A stretch of 21,849 nucleotides of DNA from Terriglobales bacterium (GTDB lineage Bacteria; Acidobacteriota; Terriglobia; Terriglobales; Acidobacteriaceae). The position numbers and the translations under genes are program-made. The notes beneath the pieces were generated by a model. The model had not been told where the DNA came from. It did no database searches and saw only the letters and a program-made list of their open reading frames with translations. Positions 1-6,481 of this stretch are shown here, piece after piece. The stretch spans positions 1 to 21,849 of the forward strand of contig JASHXK010000070.1 in the NCBI GenBank assembly GCA_030043575.1. The letters run 5' to 3'. Position 1 is the first letter of the stretch. Each line of letters begins with the position of its first letter.

Positions 1-260
1 GCAGCCAATTCGCTGCGACTCGGATTACGGAGTCGTACCAACAGAATTCCGTGATGCGTTCCCGGCTGGAAGCGTCGGACGTCAGAGAAGTCCAGGTCCT
101 GCGTGACGAGAAACCTACCCTCCGCCTGAGCTGCGCGCCATATATCGAAATCAGGCCTTCCAGTTAACCCTTCATCTTGAACTGATTGGATGTCGCGCCC
201 TGCTGCGGTCAACCTGGGTATCAGAGCTTGCGGAAGATTTTCATCCAGCTTGATCCTCAT
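1..260 (-). CDS. DUF5615 PIN-like toxin, 3' end cut by window edge
   Basis: Reading the minus strand from an ATG at 260 gives 86 codons that stay open to the left edge. The protein begins MRIKLDENLP and contains VTQDLDFSD (residues 52-60) followed by GILLVRLRNPSR. This is the pattern of DUF5615 PIN-like proteins: an early Asp (D6 in DEN) and the acidic pair D55/D57, which are expected to form a metal-binding nuclease-like site. Family members are about 110-120 residues, so roughly the last quarter is missing. The start overlaps the stop of the upstream DUF433 gene as ATGA, implying translational coupling. DUF433-DUF5615 pairs are regarded as toxin-antitoxin-like modules. That role is family knowledge and is not shown by the sequence. 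Confidence 0.85.
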   Translation of the reverse strand, partial: MRIKLDENLPQALIPRLTAAGRDIQSVQDEGLTGRPDFDIWRAAQAEGRFLVTQDLDFSDVRRFQPGTHHGILLVRLRNPSRSELA

Positions 261-505
261 GGAATGTGAGGCGCTGCAGGCACCGGCAGGTCTTCCTCAG
301 CGGACGCCGCAGCAAAGGCAATTGCAGCTTGTATGTCCTCCATCTTCAGGCTTGGAAAATCAGCGAGAATGGTCTCCGGCTGATCGCCTTCCGCGAGGCT
401 GGCGAGGACGGTTCGCAACGTCACCCTGGTGCCACGAAAGACGGGCTCACCGCCGCAGATGCTGCTGTCGCGGATAATGCGCTCCTCAAGCTTCTTGCTG
501 TGCAT
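257..505 (-). CDS. DUF433 domain protein, putative antitoxin
   Basis: This 82-residue protein carries the DUF433 signature CGGEPVFRGTRV (residues 17-28) followed by a predicted helix-turn-helix-like segment (LASLAEGDQPETILADFPSL). DUF433 proteins are small, DNA-binding-like antitoxin candidates that sit directly upstream of DUF5615 genes, which is the arrangement here with a 4-base ATGA overlap. The start ATG at 505 has a GAGGA ribosome-binding site about 5 bases upstream. A TATGAT box lies at 529-524 on the minus strand, but no convincing -35 was found. The acidic and proline-rich C-terminal tail (SAEEDLPVPAAP) is common in the family. The family assignment is firm; the toxin-antitoxin role is inferred from the pairing. 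Confidence 0.88.
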   Translation of the reverse strand: MHSKKLEERIIRDSSICGGEPVFRGTRVTLRTVLASLAEGDQPETILADFPSLKMEDIQAAIAFAAASAEEDLPVPAAPHIP

Positions 506-622
506 GACATCCTCGAATGTCCGATCATAGCATCCAGGCCTCGCAACGACGTGAGACTAACGCCCGCGCAGCGGAATCGGGACGGTGGTGATCGCGCGCT
601 ATCCCAGACCGAAAAAATAATT

Positions 623-689
623 CACCACAGAGACACCGAGACACAGAGTTTTGAAAATTATTTCTCTGTGCCTCTGTGTCTCTGTGGTG
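623..689. repeat. Interspersed palindromic repeat (CACCACAGAGACAC family)
   Basis: The left arm 623-648 (CACCACAGAGACACCGAGAC then ACAGAG) and the right arm 664-689 match as inverted complements at 24 of 26 positions. They are separated by a 15-bp AT-rich loop. The hairpin lies 8 bp past the stop of the minus-strand gene at 698, so it could also act as a transcript-end structure. From memory, near-identical CACCACAGAGACACAGAG palindromes recur many times in acidobacterial and other soil genomes, suggesting a REP-like repeat. Confidence 0.8.
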
Positions 690-697
690 GATTTGCT

Positions 698-1357
698 TTA
701 GTCCGTCCCCTCCCGCCGAGTCCCGAAGTACTTGCGGATGCCGATGGCGTTGTATTGTCCCCAGGGGCCGTTGGCTCCCAGCCATGCCGGGCCCAGCGGC
801 TGATCGCGCGAGCCGAAGCGCTGGATGGTCGGATGGTTGGTATAGCGGAACTGGAACCGCTTCGGCAAGTCCACGCCAACCCCCCAGTCGTATTCCATGC
901 CGATGCCGCTCCATGACCAGGTGTAAAGCACCCCGGGAAGATTCTTGCCGAAGAGGAAATTAGGATCGTAGAAGAACATCAGGCGCCGGGCGATGGTTCT
1001 GCCAATCGGCCGTAATTCGATGGTTCCCGAGATCTGATAGCGCGCGAAGGCACTGCAGGGCGCGTTCACGCCGCCGTACTGCGGCGCGCCGGCGTTGGCC
1101 GCGCACATATTGGGATCGATCTCGTTATGCGGCGGCGCAAGATCGAACTGCGCCCAGCCCCAGTACCAATCCTTCGGAAAGAAAAGCTTTTCTTCGCCTT
1201 GCGGAGTGGCTTTCGCGGGCGGCGTGCTCGCGGTCTGCGTGGCTTGCGCTGGGGCAGCGGAAGAGGTAGTCGGCGAGGACGAAGTGGTATCAGCGGTTTG
1301 CGCCAGCGCGGCACAGCTGAACGCAAACACAAAAAGAACGGGCAGCAGGCGATTCAT
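698..1357 (-). CDS. Secreted hypothetical protein, possible outer-membrane protein
   Basis: The 219-residue product starts with a classic signal peptide (MNRLLPVLFVFAFSCAALAQ, cleavage likely after ALA). A low-complexity Thr/Ser/Ala/Pro linker follows (about residues 21-53), then a mature domain rich in aromatic residues and alternating polar/hydrophobic stretches (KDWYWGWAQFDLAPPHNE, RRLMFFYDPNFLFGK, YTWSWSGIGMEYDWGVGVDL, ending in GIRKYF). The alternation and aromatic girdle suggest beta-strands of an outer-membrane or periplasmic beta-barrel-like protein, but I do not recognise a named family. The start is supported by GGAGG 5 bases upstream of ATG 1357. It is transcribed divergently from the repeat protein at 1581. 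It looks complete, with a REP-like hairpin just past the stop. Confidence 0.75.
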   Translation of the reverse strand: MNRLLPVLFVFAFSCAALAQTADTTSSSPTTSSAAPAQATQTASTPPAKATPQGEEKLFFPKDWYWGWAQFDLAPPHNEIDPNMCAANAGAPQYGGVNAPCSAFARYQISGTIELRPIGRTIARRLMFFYDPNFLFGKNLPGVLYTWSWSGIGMEYDWGVGVDLPKRFQFRYTNHPTIQRFGSRDQPLGPAWLGANGPWGQYNAIGIRKYFGTRREGTD

Positions 1358-1383
1358 GAAGCCTCCGCAAGGTTTTTAGGGCT

Positions 1384-1412
1384 GGAATACTTTAGCTGAG
1401 AAGAGTAGACAA
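1384..1412 (-). promoter_or_regulatory. Possible sigma-70 promoter of the secreted hypothetical protein
   Basis: On the minus strand TTGTCT (1412-1407) is followed after 17 bp by TATTCC (1389-1384), 27 bp upstream of the ATG at 1357. The match is moderate and rests only on consensus and position. Confidence 0.3.
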
Positions 1413-1580
1413 CTCGCGGCGCTGACGCAACTATGTTTGTGAGGTAAACCGCACCCCGGCAGAGTGGGCCAACCGCGAGACCGTGTCGCGGCTGTGTGTC
1501 GCCGCTCCTCAACGTGCCAGGCATACGGGTGTAAGCTGTTGCCGCGCAATACTGGGCCAACCAATGAAAGGAGAACGCCG

Positions 1581-2873
1581 ATGACCAATGCCACTGAGGT
1601 CTTCCGATCGGCATTACCCGCGGGAATAAACAGAATCAGCTTCCTATCAACGCTGCTAAGTGCCCTAATGCTGACGGCAGTATCATCGGCGCAAGCGCAA
1701 ACTTTCACGGTGCTTCACCAATTCACTGGCGGAACAGACGGCGCCGATCCAGCCAACGGCGGATTAGCCTTGGATGCCCACGGAAATCTTTATGGAGCCG
1801 CCGAGGCAGGCGGGAACGGTTACGGTGGAGTTTTCAAACTCGCGCCCCACGGCTCGGGCTGGGTCTTCACTTCGCTCTACAACTTTCTCGGAGGCTACAA
1901 CGGCCAGAATCCAGCCTTCGGTGTCACCATGGCACCAGACGGCACTCTCTATGGCACTACCCAGTTTGGCGGCAACAATGAAACTGGATGCGAATTTAGC
2001 TCTACCTGTGGCACAGTTTTCAGACTTCAACCTCCGCCAACATTTTGCCGATCCGTGCTTTGCCCCTGGAATGAAACAGTGCTCTACCGGTTTATGGCCC
2101 AAGGCACCGGCTACGGTCCCTTCACTACGGTTAGCTTCGACAGTTCGGGAAATCTGTACGGCGGAACAGAAGATGGAAGCACAAGTGGAAACTGCAACCC
2201 TCAAGATTGTGGGGTCATCTACCAGCTGACTCCGTCGAATGGCGGCTGGACCGAGAATGTCATTTACAACTTCACAAATGGCACCGATGGAAACGTTGCG
2301 CAGAGCGGCTTAGCGATCGATACCGCCGGTAATGTTTACGGCGTGACCTATAACGGCGGACCAATAGGCTGTGGCACGTTTTTCGAGCTGAGTCCGACGC
2401 AATCAGGCTGGATAGAGACTACCATCCACGACTTCGATTATTACGATGGATGTGGACCCACAGCCGCTCCGATCCTCGACCAAGCCGGCAACATTTGGAT
2501 CATCACCGCAGGCGGGGCCGACACTAACACTGGAACGCTCGTGGAATTTACCTATACGAATGGCAATTGGGCGGAAAGTGTGCGTCACGTCTTTTCCACC
2601 GAAGATGACGGTGGCAAGTTCGGTTTTGCCATGGACAATCAGGGCAACTTTTACGGGACAACCGCTGAAGGCGGGCAATATGGGTCCGGTACAGCTTTCA
2701 AGCTGACGCAGTCGGCGGGCTCCTTTATCGAAACGACGTTGTATGTTTTCACCAATCATGATGACGGACGCCTGCCTTTTGGGGTCGCCCTCGACCCGAG
2801 TGGCGATCTGTTCGGTACAGCGTCCTCTGGGGGAATGTACGGATACGGTACGCTCTGGGAGATAGCGCCTTAG
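1581..2873 (+). CDS. Secreted Gloeo/Verruco-repeat (beta-propeller-like) protein
   Basis: The 430-residue protein consists of a signal peptide (about residues 1-40, ending SAQAQ) followed by about seven degenerate ~50-residue repeats. Their core is D-x-x-G-N-L-Y-G-x-T-x-x-G-G: LDAHGNLYGAAEAGG, MAPDGTLYGTTQFGG, FDSSGNLYGGTEDG, IDTAGNVYGVTYNGG, LDQAGNIWIITAGG, MDNQGNFYGTTAEGG and LDPSGDLFGTASSGG. Each is preceded by a strand such as VLHQFTGGTDG or LYNFLGG. This is the Gloeo/Verruco repeat (TIGR03803 type), expected to fold as a propeller-like extracytoplasmic structure of unknown function. The start at 1581 was chosen over an upstream in-frame ATG at 1464 because AAAGGAG (1567-1573) sits 7 bases before it and the signal peptide follows. 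The leader region contains the direct repeat TGGGCCAACC at 1465 and 1553. The gene ends right after the last repeat, with no anchor domain. Confidence 0.85.
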   Translation: MTNATEVFRSALPAGINRISFLSTLLSALMLTAVSSAQAQTFTVLHQFTGGTDGADPANGGLALDAHGNLYGAAEAGGNGYGGVFKLAPHGSGWVFTSLYNFLGGYNGQNPAFGVTMAPDGTLYGTTQFGGNNETGCEFSSTCGTVFRLQPPPTFCRSVLCPWNETVLYRFMAQGTGYGPFTTVSFDSSGNLYGGTEDGSTSGNCNPQDCGVIYQLTPSNGGWTENVIYNFTNGTDGNVAQSGLAIDTAGNVYGVTYNGGPIGCGTFFELSPTQSGWIETTIHDFDYYDGCGPTAAPILDQAGNIWIITAGGADTNTGTLVEFTYTNGNWAESVRHVFSTEDDGGKFGFAMDNQGNFYGTTAEGGQYGSGTAFKLTQSAGSFIETTLYVFTNHDDGRLPFGVALDPSGDLFGTASSGGMYGYGTLWEIAP

Positions 2874-3035
2874 GACATGCCGCTTATCTCGCGCGTTGGA
2901 GGCAAGCCGCACCGTCACCACCTGTGTGTCGTCAAGAAGTCTTCTTTGAGCAGAGGCTGTCCCTGAGAATCGTCCTGAGAGTATTTCAGCGGTGCGAGGC
3001 GTTACGATCCCTGCCATGTTATCCTCCGCGCACGC

Positions 3036-4244
3036 ATGTCCACCAAGACCAGCGCTATCGTTGCCCTGCTGCTGCTGACCGCGCTGAACTTTCTCAATTA
3101 CATCGACCGCAATGTGCTGTTTGCAGTGCAGCCACTCATCCAGAAGGAATTTCATCTGGATGATGCGCAGATCGGCTTTCTGACGTCGGCGTTTTTCGTC
3201 TGCTACATGGTGGCCGCGCCGCTGATTGCGCCGCTGGCCGATCGCTACTCTCGTACCTGGATCATGGGTGCGGGTGCGTTCGTTTGGAGCCTGGCGACGC
3301 TGCTGAGCGCGGTCACGCATAACTACGACGAACTGCTGCTGCGGCACGTCATCGTTGGAATCGGCGAGGCGACGTTTGTCGCGATTTCGCCCGCATACCT
3401 GGCCGATCACTTTCCGGAAGAGATTCGCGGACGAGTGATGGGAGTGTTCTATCTGGCTACTCCGGTGGGCAGCGCTTTGGGATATCTCATCGGCGGATAT
3501 CTGGGGCATCACTACGGCTGGCGTGCTCCGTTCATGGTCTCGGCACTGCCGGGATTGGTGCTGGCGTTCGGCGTGCTCGCGCTGCGCGAACCTGCGCGCG
3601 GCAGTAGCGATCGCATTGCCGACAGCGTCGAGCGCAGTTCGATTCGCGGGCTCATCCACAACAAGGCGTATTGGACCGTGACGCTCGGCGGAGCGATGAT
3701 GACCTTTGCCATCGGCGGACTGCAGGTGTGGATGCCGACGTTCCTGGTGCGCATGCGCCACCTGCCGCTGGACCGAGCGAACGTGATCTTCGGCGGGATG
3801 ACGGTCGTGTCAGGAACGGTGGCGACGCTGCTGGGCGGATGGCTCGGCGATCGTCTGTTGCGGCGAACGCATGCCGCGTATCAACTGGTTTCCGCCGCTG
3901 GAATGGCGCTGGCGGTTCCGGCCGTTGTGGTCGCGATCTACTATCGCGGAGCAGGCATGTTTCCTGCGATCTTCCTGGGCGAGTTCTTCCTTCTGCTGAA
4001 TACTGCTCCGCTGAATGCCGCGCTGGTGAACTCGGTCAGCGCGCGGATTCGCGCCACTGCGCTCGCGGTGAACATCTTCACCATTCACCTGCTGGGCGAT
4101 GCCTTCTCGCCAACGCTGATCGGCGTTATTTCGGATCACACAAATCTGGAGATTGGAATGACGGCGATGGTCGTCGCGGTGGCGCTGTCGGCGGCAATTC
4201 TGTTCTACGGAATGCGCTTCGCGCCGAAGATCAGTAGCCAGTAG
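3036..4244 (+). CDS. MFS transporter, spinster-like
   Basis: This 402-residue, roughly 12-helix major facilitator protein starts with LNFLNYIDRNVLFAVQPLI, the helix-1 signature seen in spinster-type (SPNS) transporters. The conserved loop 2-3 motif appears as APLADRYSRTWIMG. The loop before helix 4 (RHVIVGIGEATF) and the helix 4-5 segment (PEEIRGRVMGVFYLATPVGSALGY) are also typical. A second loop motif (GGWLGDRLLRR) opens the C-terminal half. It is expected in the inner membrane, exporting or importing a small organic molecule; the substrate cannot be read from the sequence. No strong ribosome-binding site precedes the ATG, but the N-terminus aligns with the family start. It stands alone and converges with the selenoprotein gene, with a bidirectional hairpin between them. 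Confidence 0.88.
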   Translation: MSTKTSAIVALLLLTALNFLNYIDRNVLFAVQPLIQKEFHLDDAQIGFLTSAFFVCYMVAAPLIAPLADRYSRTWIMGAGAFVWSLATLLSAVTHNYDELLLRHVIVGIGEATFVAISPAYLADHFPEEIRGRVMGVFYLATPVGSALGYLIGGYLGHHYGWRAPFMVSALPGLVLAFGVLALREPARGSSDRIADSVERSSIRGLIHNKAYWTVTLGGAMMTFAIGGLQVWMPTFLVRMRHLPLDRANVIFGGMTVVSGTVATLLGGWLGDRLLRRTHAAYQLVSAAGMALAVPAVVVAIYYRGAGMFPAIFLGEFFLLLNTAPLNAALVNSVSARIRATALAVNIFTIHLLGDAFSPTLIGVISDHTNLEIGMTAMVVAVALSAAILFYGMRFAPKISSQ

Positions 4245-4263
4245 CCAGCGGTTAGTGTGCGCA

Positions 4264-4317
4264 GGGTCCTTCGACTCCGCATTCGCAAACCGCGCGAATG
4301 CTCCGCTCAGGATGACA
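4264..4317. repeat. Interspersed repeat, TCCTTCGACT...CTCAGGATGACA family
   Basis: GGGTCCTTCGACTCCGC at 4264 and CTCCGCTCAGGATGACA ending at 4317 bracket a variable centre. Related copies lie at 13769-13846 and 15389-15453, with a degraded reverse copy near 6328. All are intergenic. From memory this string is abundant between genes in acidobacterial genomes. Confidence 0.65.
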
Positions 4318-4424
4318 ATCAAGAATCGGGAATTGCGCTTGGTTTCTGGTTACCTTTACCGCGGGCCTTAGTTACGAAAGTGGTTGGAGATAAACCTTTT
4401 GCAATTAGTAGGTTACGAGGCGCA

Positions 4425-4448
4425 AAAATGTTCCGCGAGGAACATTTT
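4425..4448. terminator. Bidirectional hairpin terminator
   Basis: The 10-bp arms AAAATGTTCC (4425-4434) and GGAACATTTT (4439-4448) are perfectly complementary around a GCGA loop. The structure ends in T-runs on both strands (TTTT on plus, TTTTT on minus). It sits between the convergent MFS gene (stop 4244) and selenoprotein gene (stop 4473), fitting a shared terminator. Confidence 0.7.
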
Positions 4449-4472
4449 CAAAATGGCCCGTTTTCGCCGATT

Positions 4473-5000
4473 TTACTTGGTCGGTTCCATTCGAAGAGCG
4501 CTGTTGAAGCGGTTGAAGTAGTTGAATAGCCCGATCGCCGCCAGCAATTCGATGATCTCGCCCTCGTCAAAGTGCTTCCGCAACTCGCTCCAGAATTCGT
4601 CGTCGACTTCGTTGGGATGCAACGTCGCGCGTTCGGCCAGTTCCAGCGCCGCCTTCTCACGATCGGTAAAGTCGGATCGCTCGCGGAATTTTGCCAGTTC
4701 TGCGATCTGCTCTTCACTCCAACCATGCCGCCTTGCCAAGGCGGTATGCGAGGCCAGTCAATATTCGCAGTTGTTGAGCTGCGAGGTGCGAACGATTGCC
4801 AGCTCCTTGAGTTTGGCGGGAACGGTGCCGGTGTTCATCACCGCGCGGAAGTGCGCGATCATGGTGCGAAAAATCTCCGGCCGATGCGCCACCGTGCGAA
4901 ACATGTTGGGCACGTTGCCACGCTCTTGCTGGTAGACGTCGTAAATCTTGGCCGTTTCGCCGTCGACCTCGTGCTTCTCGAGTCGTGATATGCGGGGCAT
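4473..5000 (-). CDS. AhpD/carboxymuconolactone decarboxylase-like selenoprotein (TGA = Sec81)
   Basis: Read through one in-frame TGA (4760-4758), the minus strand encodes a 175-residue AhpD-like, CMD-family protein starting MPRISRLEKHEVDGETAK. Around the TGA the protein reads LNNCEY-[TGA]-LASHTALARRHG, which fits the family active site C-x-x-C-x3-H with the TGA in place of the second cysteine. E66, C78, U81 and H85 have the same spacing as the proton-relay residues E118, C130, C133 and H137 of M. tuberculosis AhpD. No other stop interrupts the remaining 94 codons, which keep family character (FTDREKAALELAE, LLAAIGLFNYFNRF). A hairpin with bacterial SECIS geometry starts 13 nt after the TGA. 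The predicted role is a thiol/selenol-dependent peroxidase or oxidoreductase in the cytoplasm. Ordinary annotation would split it into a 5' fragment ending at 4758 and a 3' ORF from 4739. The start at 5000 fits the family N-terminus; a GTG at 5036 is the alternative. Confidence 0.85.
4724..4748 (-). promoter_or_regulatory. Bacterial SECIS-like hairpin (selenocysteine insertion element)
   Basis: On the minus strand, 13 nt after the TGA, CCGCCTT (4744-4738) pairs perfectly with AAGGCGG (4734-4728) around a GGC loop. After an A/C mismatch, CAT (4748-4746) pairs with ATG (4726-4724). The loop starts 20 nt past the TGA and opens with G. This meets the usual description of bacterial SECIS elements, which need an apical loop roughly 16-37 nt downstream with a G in its first two positions. 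Confidence 0.75.
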
Positions 5001-5149
5001 AACTACATTGTAGCCCGCTGCCTGAGCAATCAACACTCAGCAATCAGCTACGGGTGGTGACGCTTTCAACCGCCCCGTCGCCCGTCTGCTCTTGTCGGAG
5101 GAGTCCATGACTCGAAGCAAATGCGACTGCCGATTGCTCTAGACACGAC

Positions 5150-5181
5150 AACGCCCCTCCGCAAGTATGCGGAAGGGCGTT
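5150..5181 (-). terminator. Hairpin terminator after the anti-sigma/STAS operon
   Basis: The arms AACGCCC-TCCGC and GCGGA-GGGCGTT pair with one C/A bulge position around an AAGTAT loop. The hairpin lies 36 bp past the stop of the minus-strand STAS gene. The T-run is poor, so it may be a weak or factor-assisted terminator. Confidence 0.5.
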
Positions 5182-5216
5182 CATCATCCTTCTCACTGCG
5201 ATCGCAGCCGGAGCCT

Positions 5217-5564
5217 TTACCGGCCGAATGCGCCGATGGCCGTCGCTTCGTCGTCCTTCACATCGAAGACGGTATACAGCTTCGTGATCTGCAGCAAGTC
5301 GTGAACCTTCTTGGTCAAGTGCAACAGCTTCAGCTCGCCGCCCTGATTGCGCACCGAGGTAAACGCGCTGACCAACTCGCCGATGCCCGAGCTATCGATA
5401 TAGCTGACATCGCCCAGGTTCAGCAGGATCTTCTTCTGCCCTTTGCCCAGCAGGTCTTTGATGGTGTCGCGCAAAATCACACTGCCCTCGCCCAGAGTGA
5501 TTCGCCCACTCAAGTCGACGATGGTGACGCCATCTACCTGCCGCGTGCTCGCTTTCATGCTCAC
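5217..5564 (-). CDS. STAS-domain anti-sigma factor antagonist (SpoIIAA/RsbV type)
   Basis: The 115-residue protein is one STAS domain. ILLNLGDVSYIDSSGIGEL (residues 46-64) contains the phospho-acceptor motif, with S58 directly after D57, the same position as the phosphorylated Ser58 of B. subtilis SpoIIAA. In partner switching the unphosphorylated protein binds the anti-sigma kinase and frees the sigma factor; phosphorylation by the kinase inactivates it. The start is GTG 5564, with AGGAGG 8 bases upstream; the ATG two codons later would be 14 bases away. The gene follows the kinase gene with a 24-bp gap, so kinase and antagonist probably share one transcript. It is closely similar to the second STAS gene at 20173 (IDS-G-GEL, TSVRN-GGELKLL, LLQITKLYT), indicating a paralogous pair. 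Confidence 0.92.
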   Translation of the reverse strand: MSMKASTRQVDGVTIVDLSGRITLGEGSVILRDTIKDLLGKGQKKILLNLGDVSYIDSSGIGELVSAFTSVRNQGGELKLLHLTKKVHDLLQITKLYTVFDVKDDEATAIGAFGR

Positions 5565-5588
5565 GTTGGAAGCCTCCTGGCAGCCCAG

Positions 5589-6011
5589 CTAACCGCTCTT
5601 GAGCCGCTTGATCAAAGTGATTTCAGTGCCGGGGTCCAGCTTGCGGAACCGAACCTCATCCATAAATGCCCGCATTAAGAATATGCCACGCCCTGAGGTC
5701 TTCAAAAGATTCTCCGGGGCCAGCGGATCGGGAACCTCGTCGGGTATAAAGCCATGGCCCTCGTCGCTGATGGTGATCACCAGTTCGCAAGCATTCTGCT
5801 CGAAGCTGAGATTCACTCGCTTGTTCGTATCGTAGGCGTTGCCGTGCAGGATAGCGTTGATCATGCCTTCCCGCACCGCCATCGAAACCCCGCTGCGCGT
5901 GTCCTCGTCGAACCCCGCCCGAGCTGCAATCTGATCGGCCATTTCCTCGGCTTTGTTCACGCTCTCCAGCGTGGATTCCATGCGGTATGAAACGCGTTGG
6001 GGCGCGGTCAT
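5589..6011 (-). CDS. Anti-sigma factor serine kinase (RsbW/SpoIIAB-like)
   Basis: This 140-residue GHKL-fold kinase has an N-box in REGMINAILHGN (E48, N52), a G1 box DEGHGF (83-88) and a G2 box SGRGIFLM (106-113). These are the ATP-binding elements of SpoIIAB/RsbW-type anti-sigma kinases (HATPase_c_2). It should bind and hold a sigma factor and phosphorylate its STAS antagonist, encoded immediately downstream. No sigma-factor gene is nearby, so the target lies elsewhere or the system controls a non-sigma output. ATG 6011 is preferred; TTG 6014 is the adjacent alternative. A TTGACA lies about 40 bp upstream on the minus strand, but I found no acceptable -10 at the right distance. Confidence 0.9.
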   Translation of the reverse strand: MTAPQRVSYRMESTLESVNKAEEMADQIAARAGFDEDTRSGVSMAVREGMINAILHGNAYDTNKRVNLSFEQNACELVITISDEGHGFIPDEVPDPLAPENLLKTSGRGIFLMRAFMDEVRFRKLDPGTEITLIKRLKSG

Positions 6012-6411
6012 CAAATTCGCTCGTTGTGCCGAGAAATCGTGTCAACTGCTATGCGACCAACAGAATCCTCAGGAATGCAGCAGTTTGCCTGTTACCAGCG
6101 TCGCTTGTCAATGACGCCGGGGACCAACTGCGAAATTGTCCCTCCCGCGGCAAAACCGGACGCGATGGCCGGCATTCGCGGGGGACATCGCGAGGAGTGT
6201 ATCCATCCACGATCTCCCAAGTTCAAGCTGGCTCGTTCGCTCGTCACCCCGAGCGAGCGTCGCGACCGGCTTTCCCGCTCTCCTTTGGTCCGTTCGCGCA
6301 GACTCGAGTGGCTTGCTTGCCTGAGCTGTCATCCTGAACGGAACTCCGCCGATAGGCAGACCAACCCAATCGATGGATCTGAGGTTTCGTCACGACTGGC
6401 TCGGCTCGCGA
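6012..6411. other. Gene-free divergent intergenic region with degraded repeats
   Basis: About 400 bp separate the anti-sigma kinase (-) from the TetR promoter (+). It holds degraded copies of the interspersed repeat family in reverse orientation (CACCCCGAGCGAGCGTCGCG near 6245; GTCATCCTGAACGGAACTCC from 6328). The short open frames on both strands (for example 6108-6332 minus) have no recognisable protein character or good ribosome-binding sites. I see no RNA gene. Confidence 0.6.
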
Positions 6412-6440
6412 TTGCGCCTCGGCTCGATTCCTGCTAAAAT
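6412..6440 (+). promoter_or_regulatory. Sigma-70-type promoter of the TetR/acyl-CoA operon
   Basis: TTGCGC (6412-6417) and TAAAAT (6435-6440) are spaced by exactly 17 bp. Transcription would begin near 6447, inside the palindromic operator, and 35 bp before the TetR start codon. Basis: consensus and position only. Confidence 0.55.
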
Positions 6441-6445
6441 TCTAA

Positions 6446-6455
6446 CGAACGTTCG
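6446..6455. promoter_or_regulatory. Palindromic operator, probable TetR autoregulatory site
   Basis: CGAACGTTCG is a perfect 10-bp palindrome, within the near-palindromic TAACGAACGTTCGAAAA. It covers the expected transcription start, so a bound repressor would block initiation. Similar GAACG/CGTTC half-sites are typical for TetR-family regulators of acyl-CoA metabolism. Confidence 0.6.
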
Positions 6456-6481
6456 AAAAATCGATCCCGGAACCACCGCCT

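Noticed and set aside
2403..3761. Open frame of 452 codons on the minus strand
   Set aside because: It spans the 3' end of the repeat protein, an intergenic gap and half the MFS gene; its Arg/Gln/His-rich product is a shadow.
4758..5036. AhpD-like gene as a truncated pseudogene or two separate genes
   Set aside because: The stop lies precisely at an active-site cysteine codon, the downstream frame is intact and a SECIS-like hairpin follows, so recoding explains it better.
6108..6332. Small minus-strand gene between the anti-sigma kinase and TetR
   Set aside because: No ribosome-binding site or recognisable domain; it overlaps degraded interspersed repeats.
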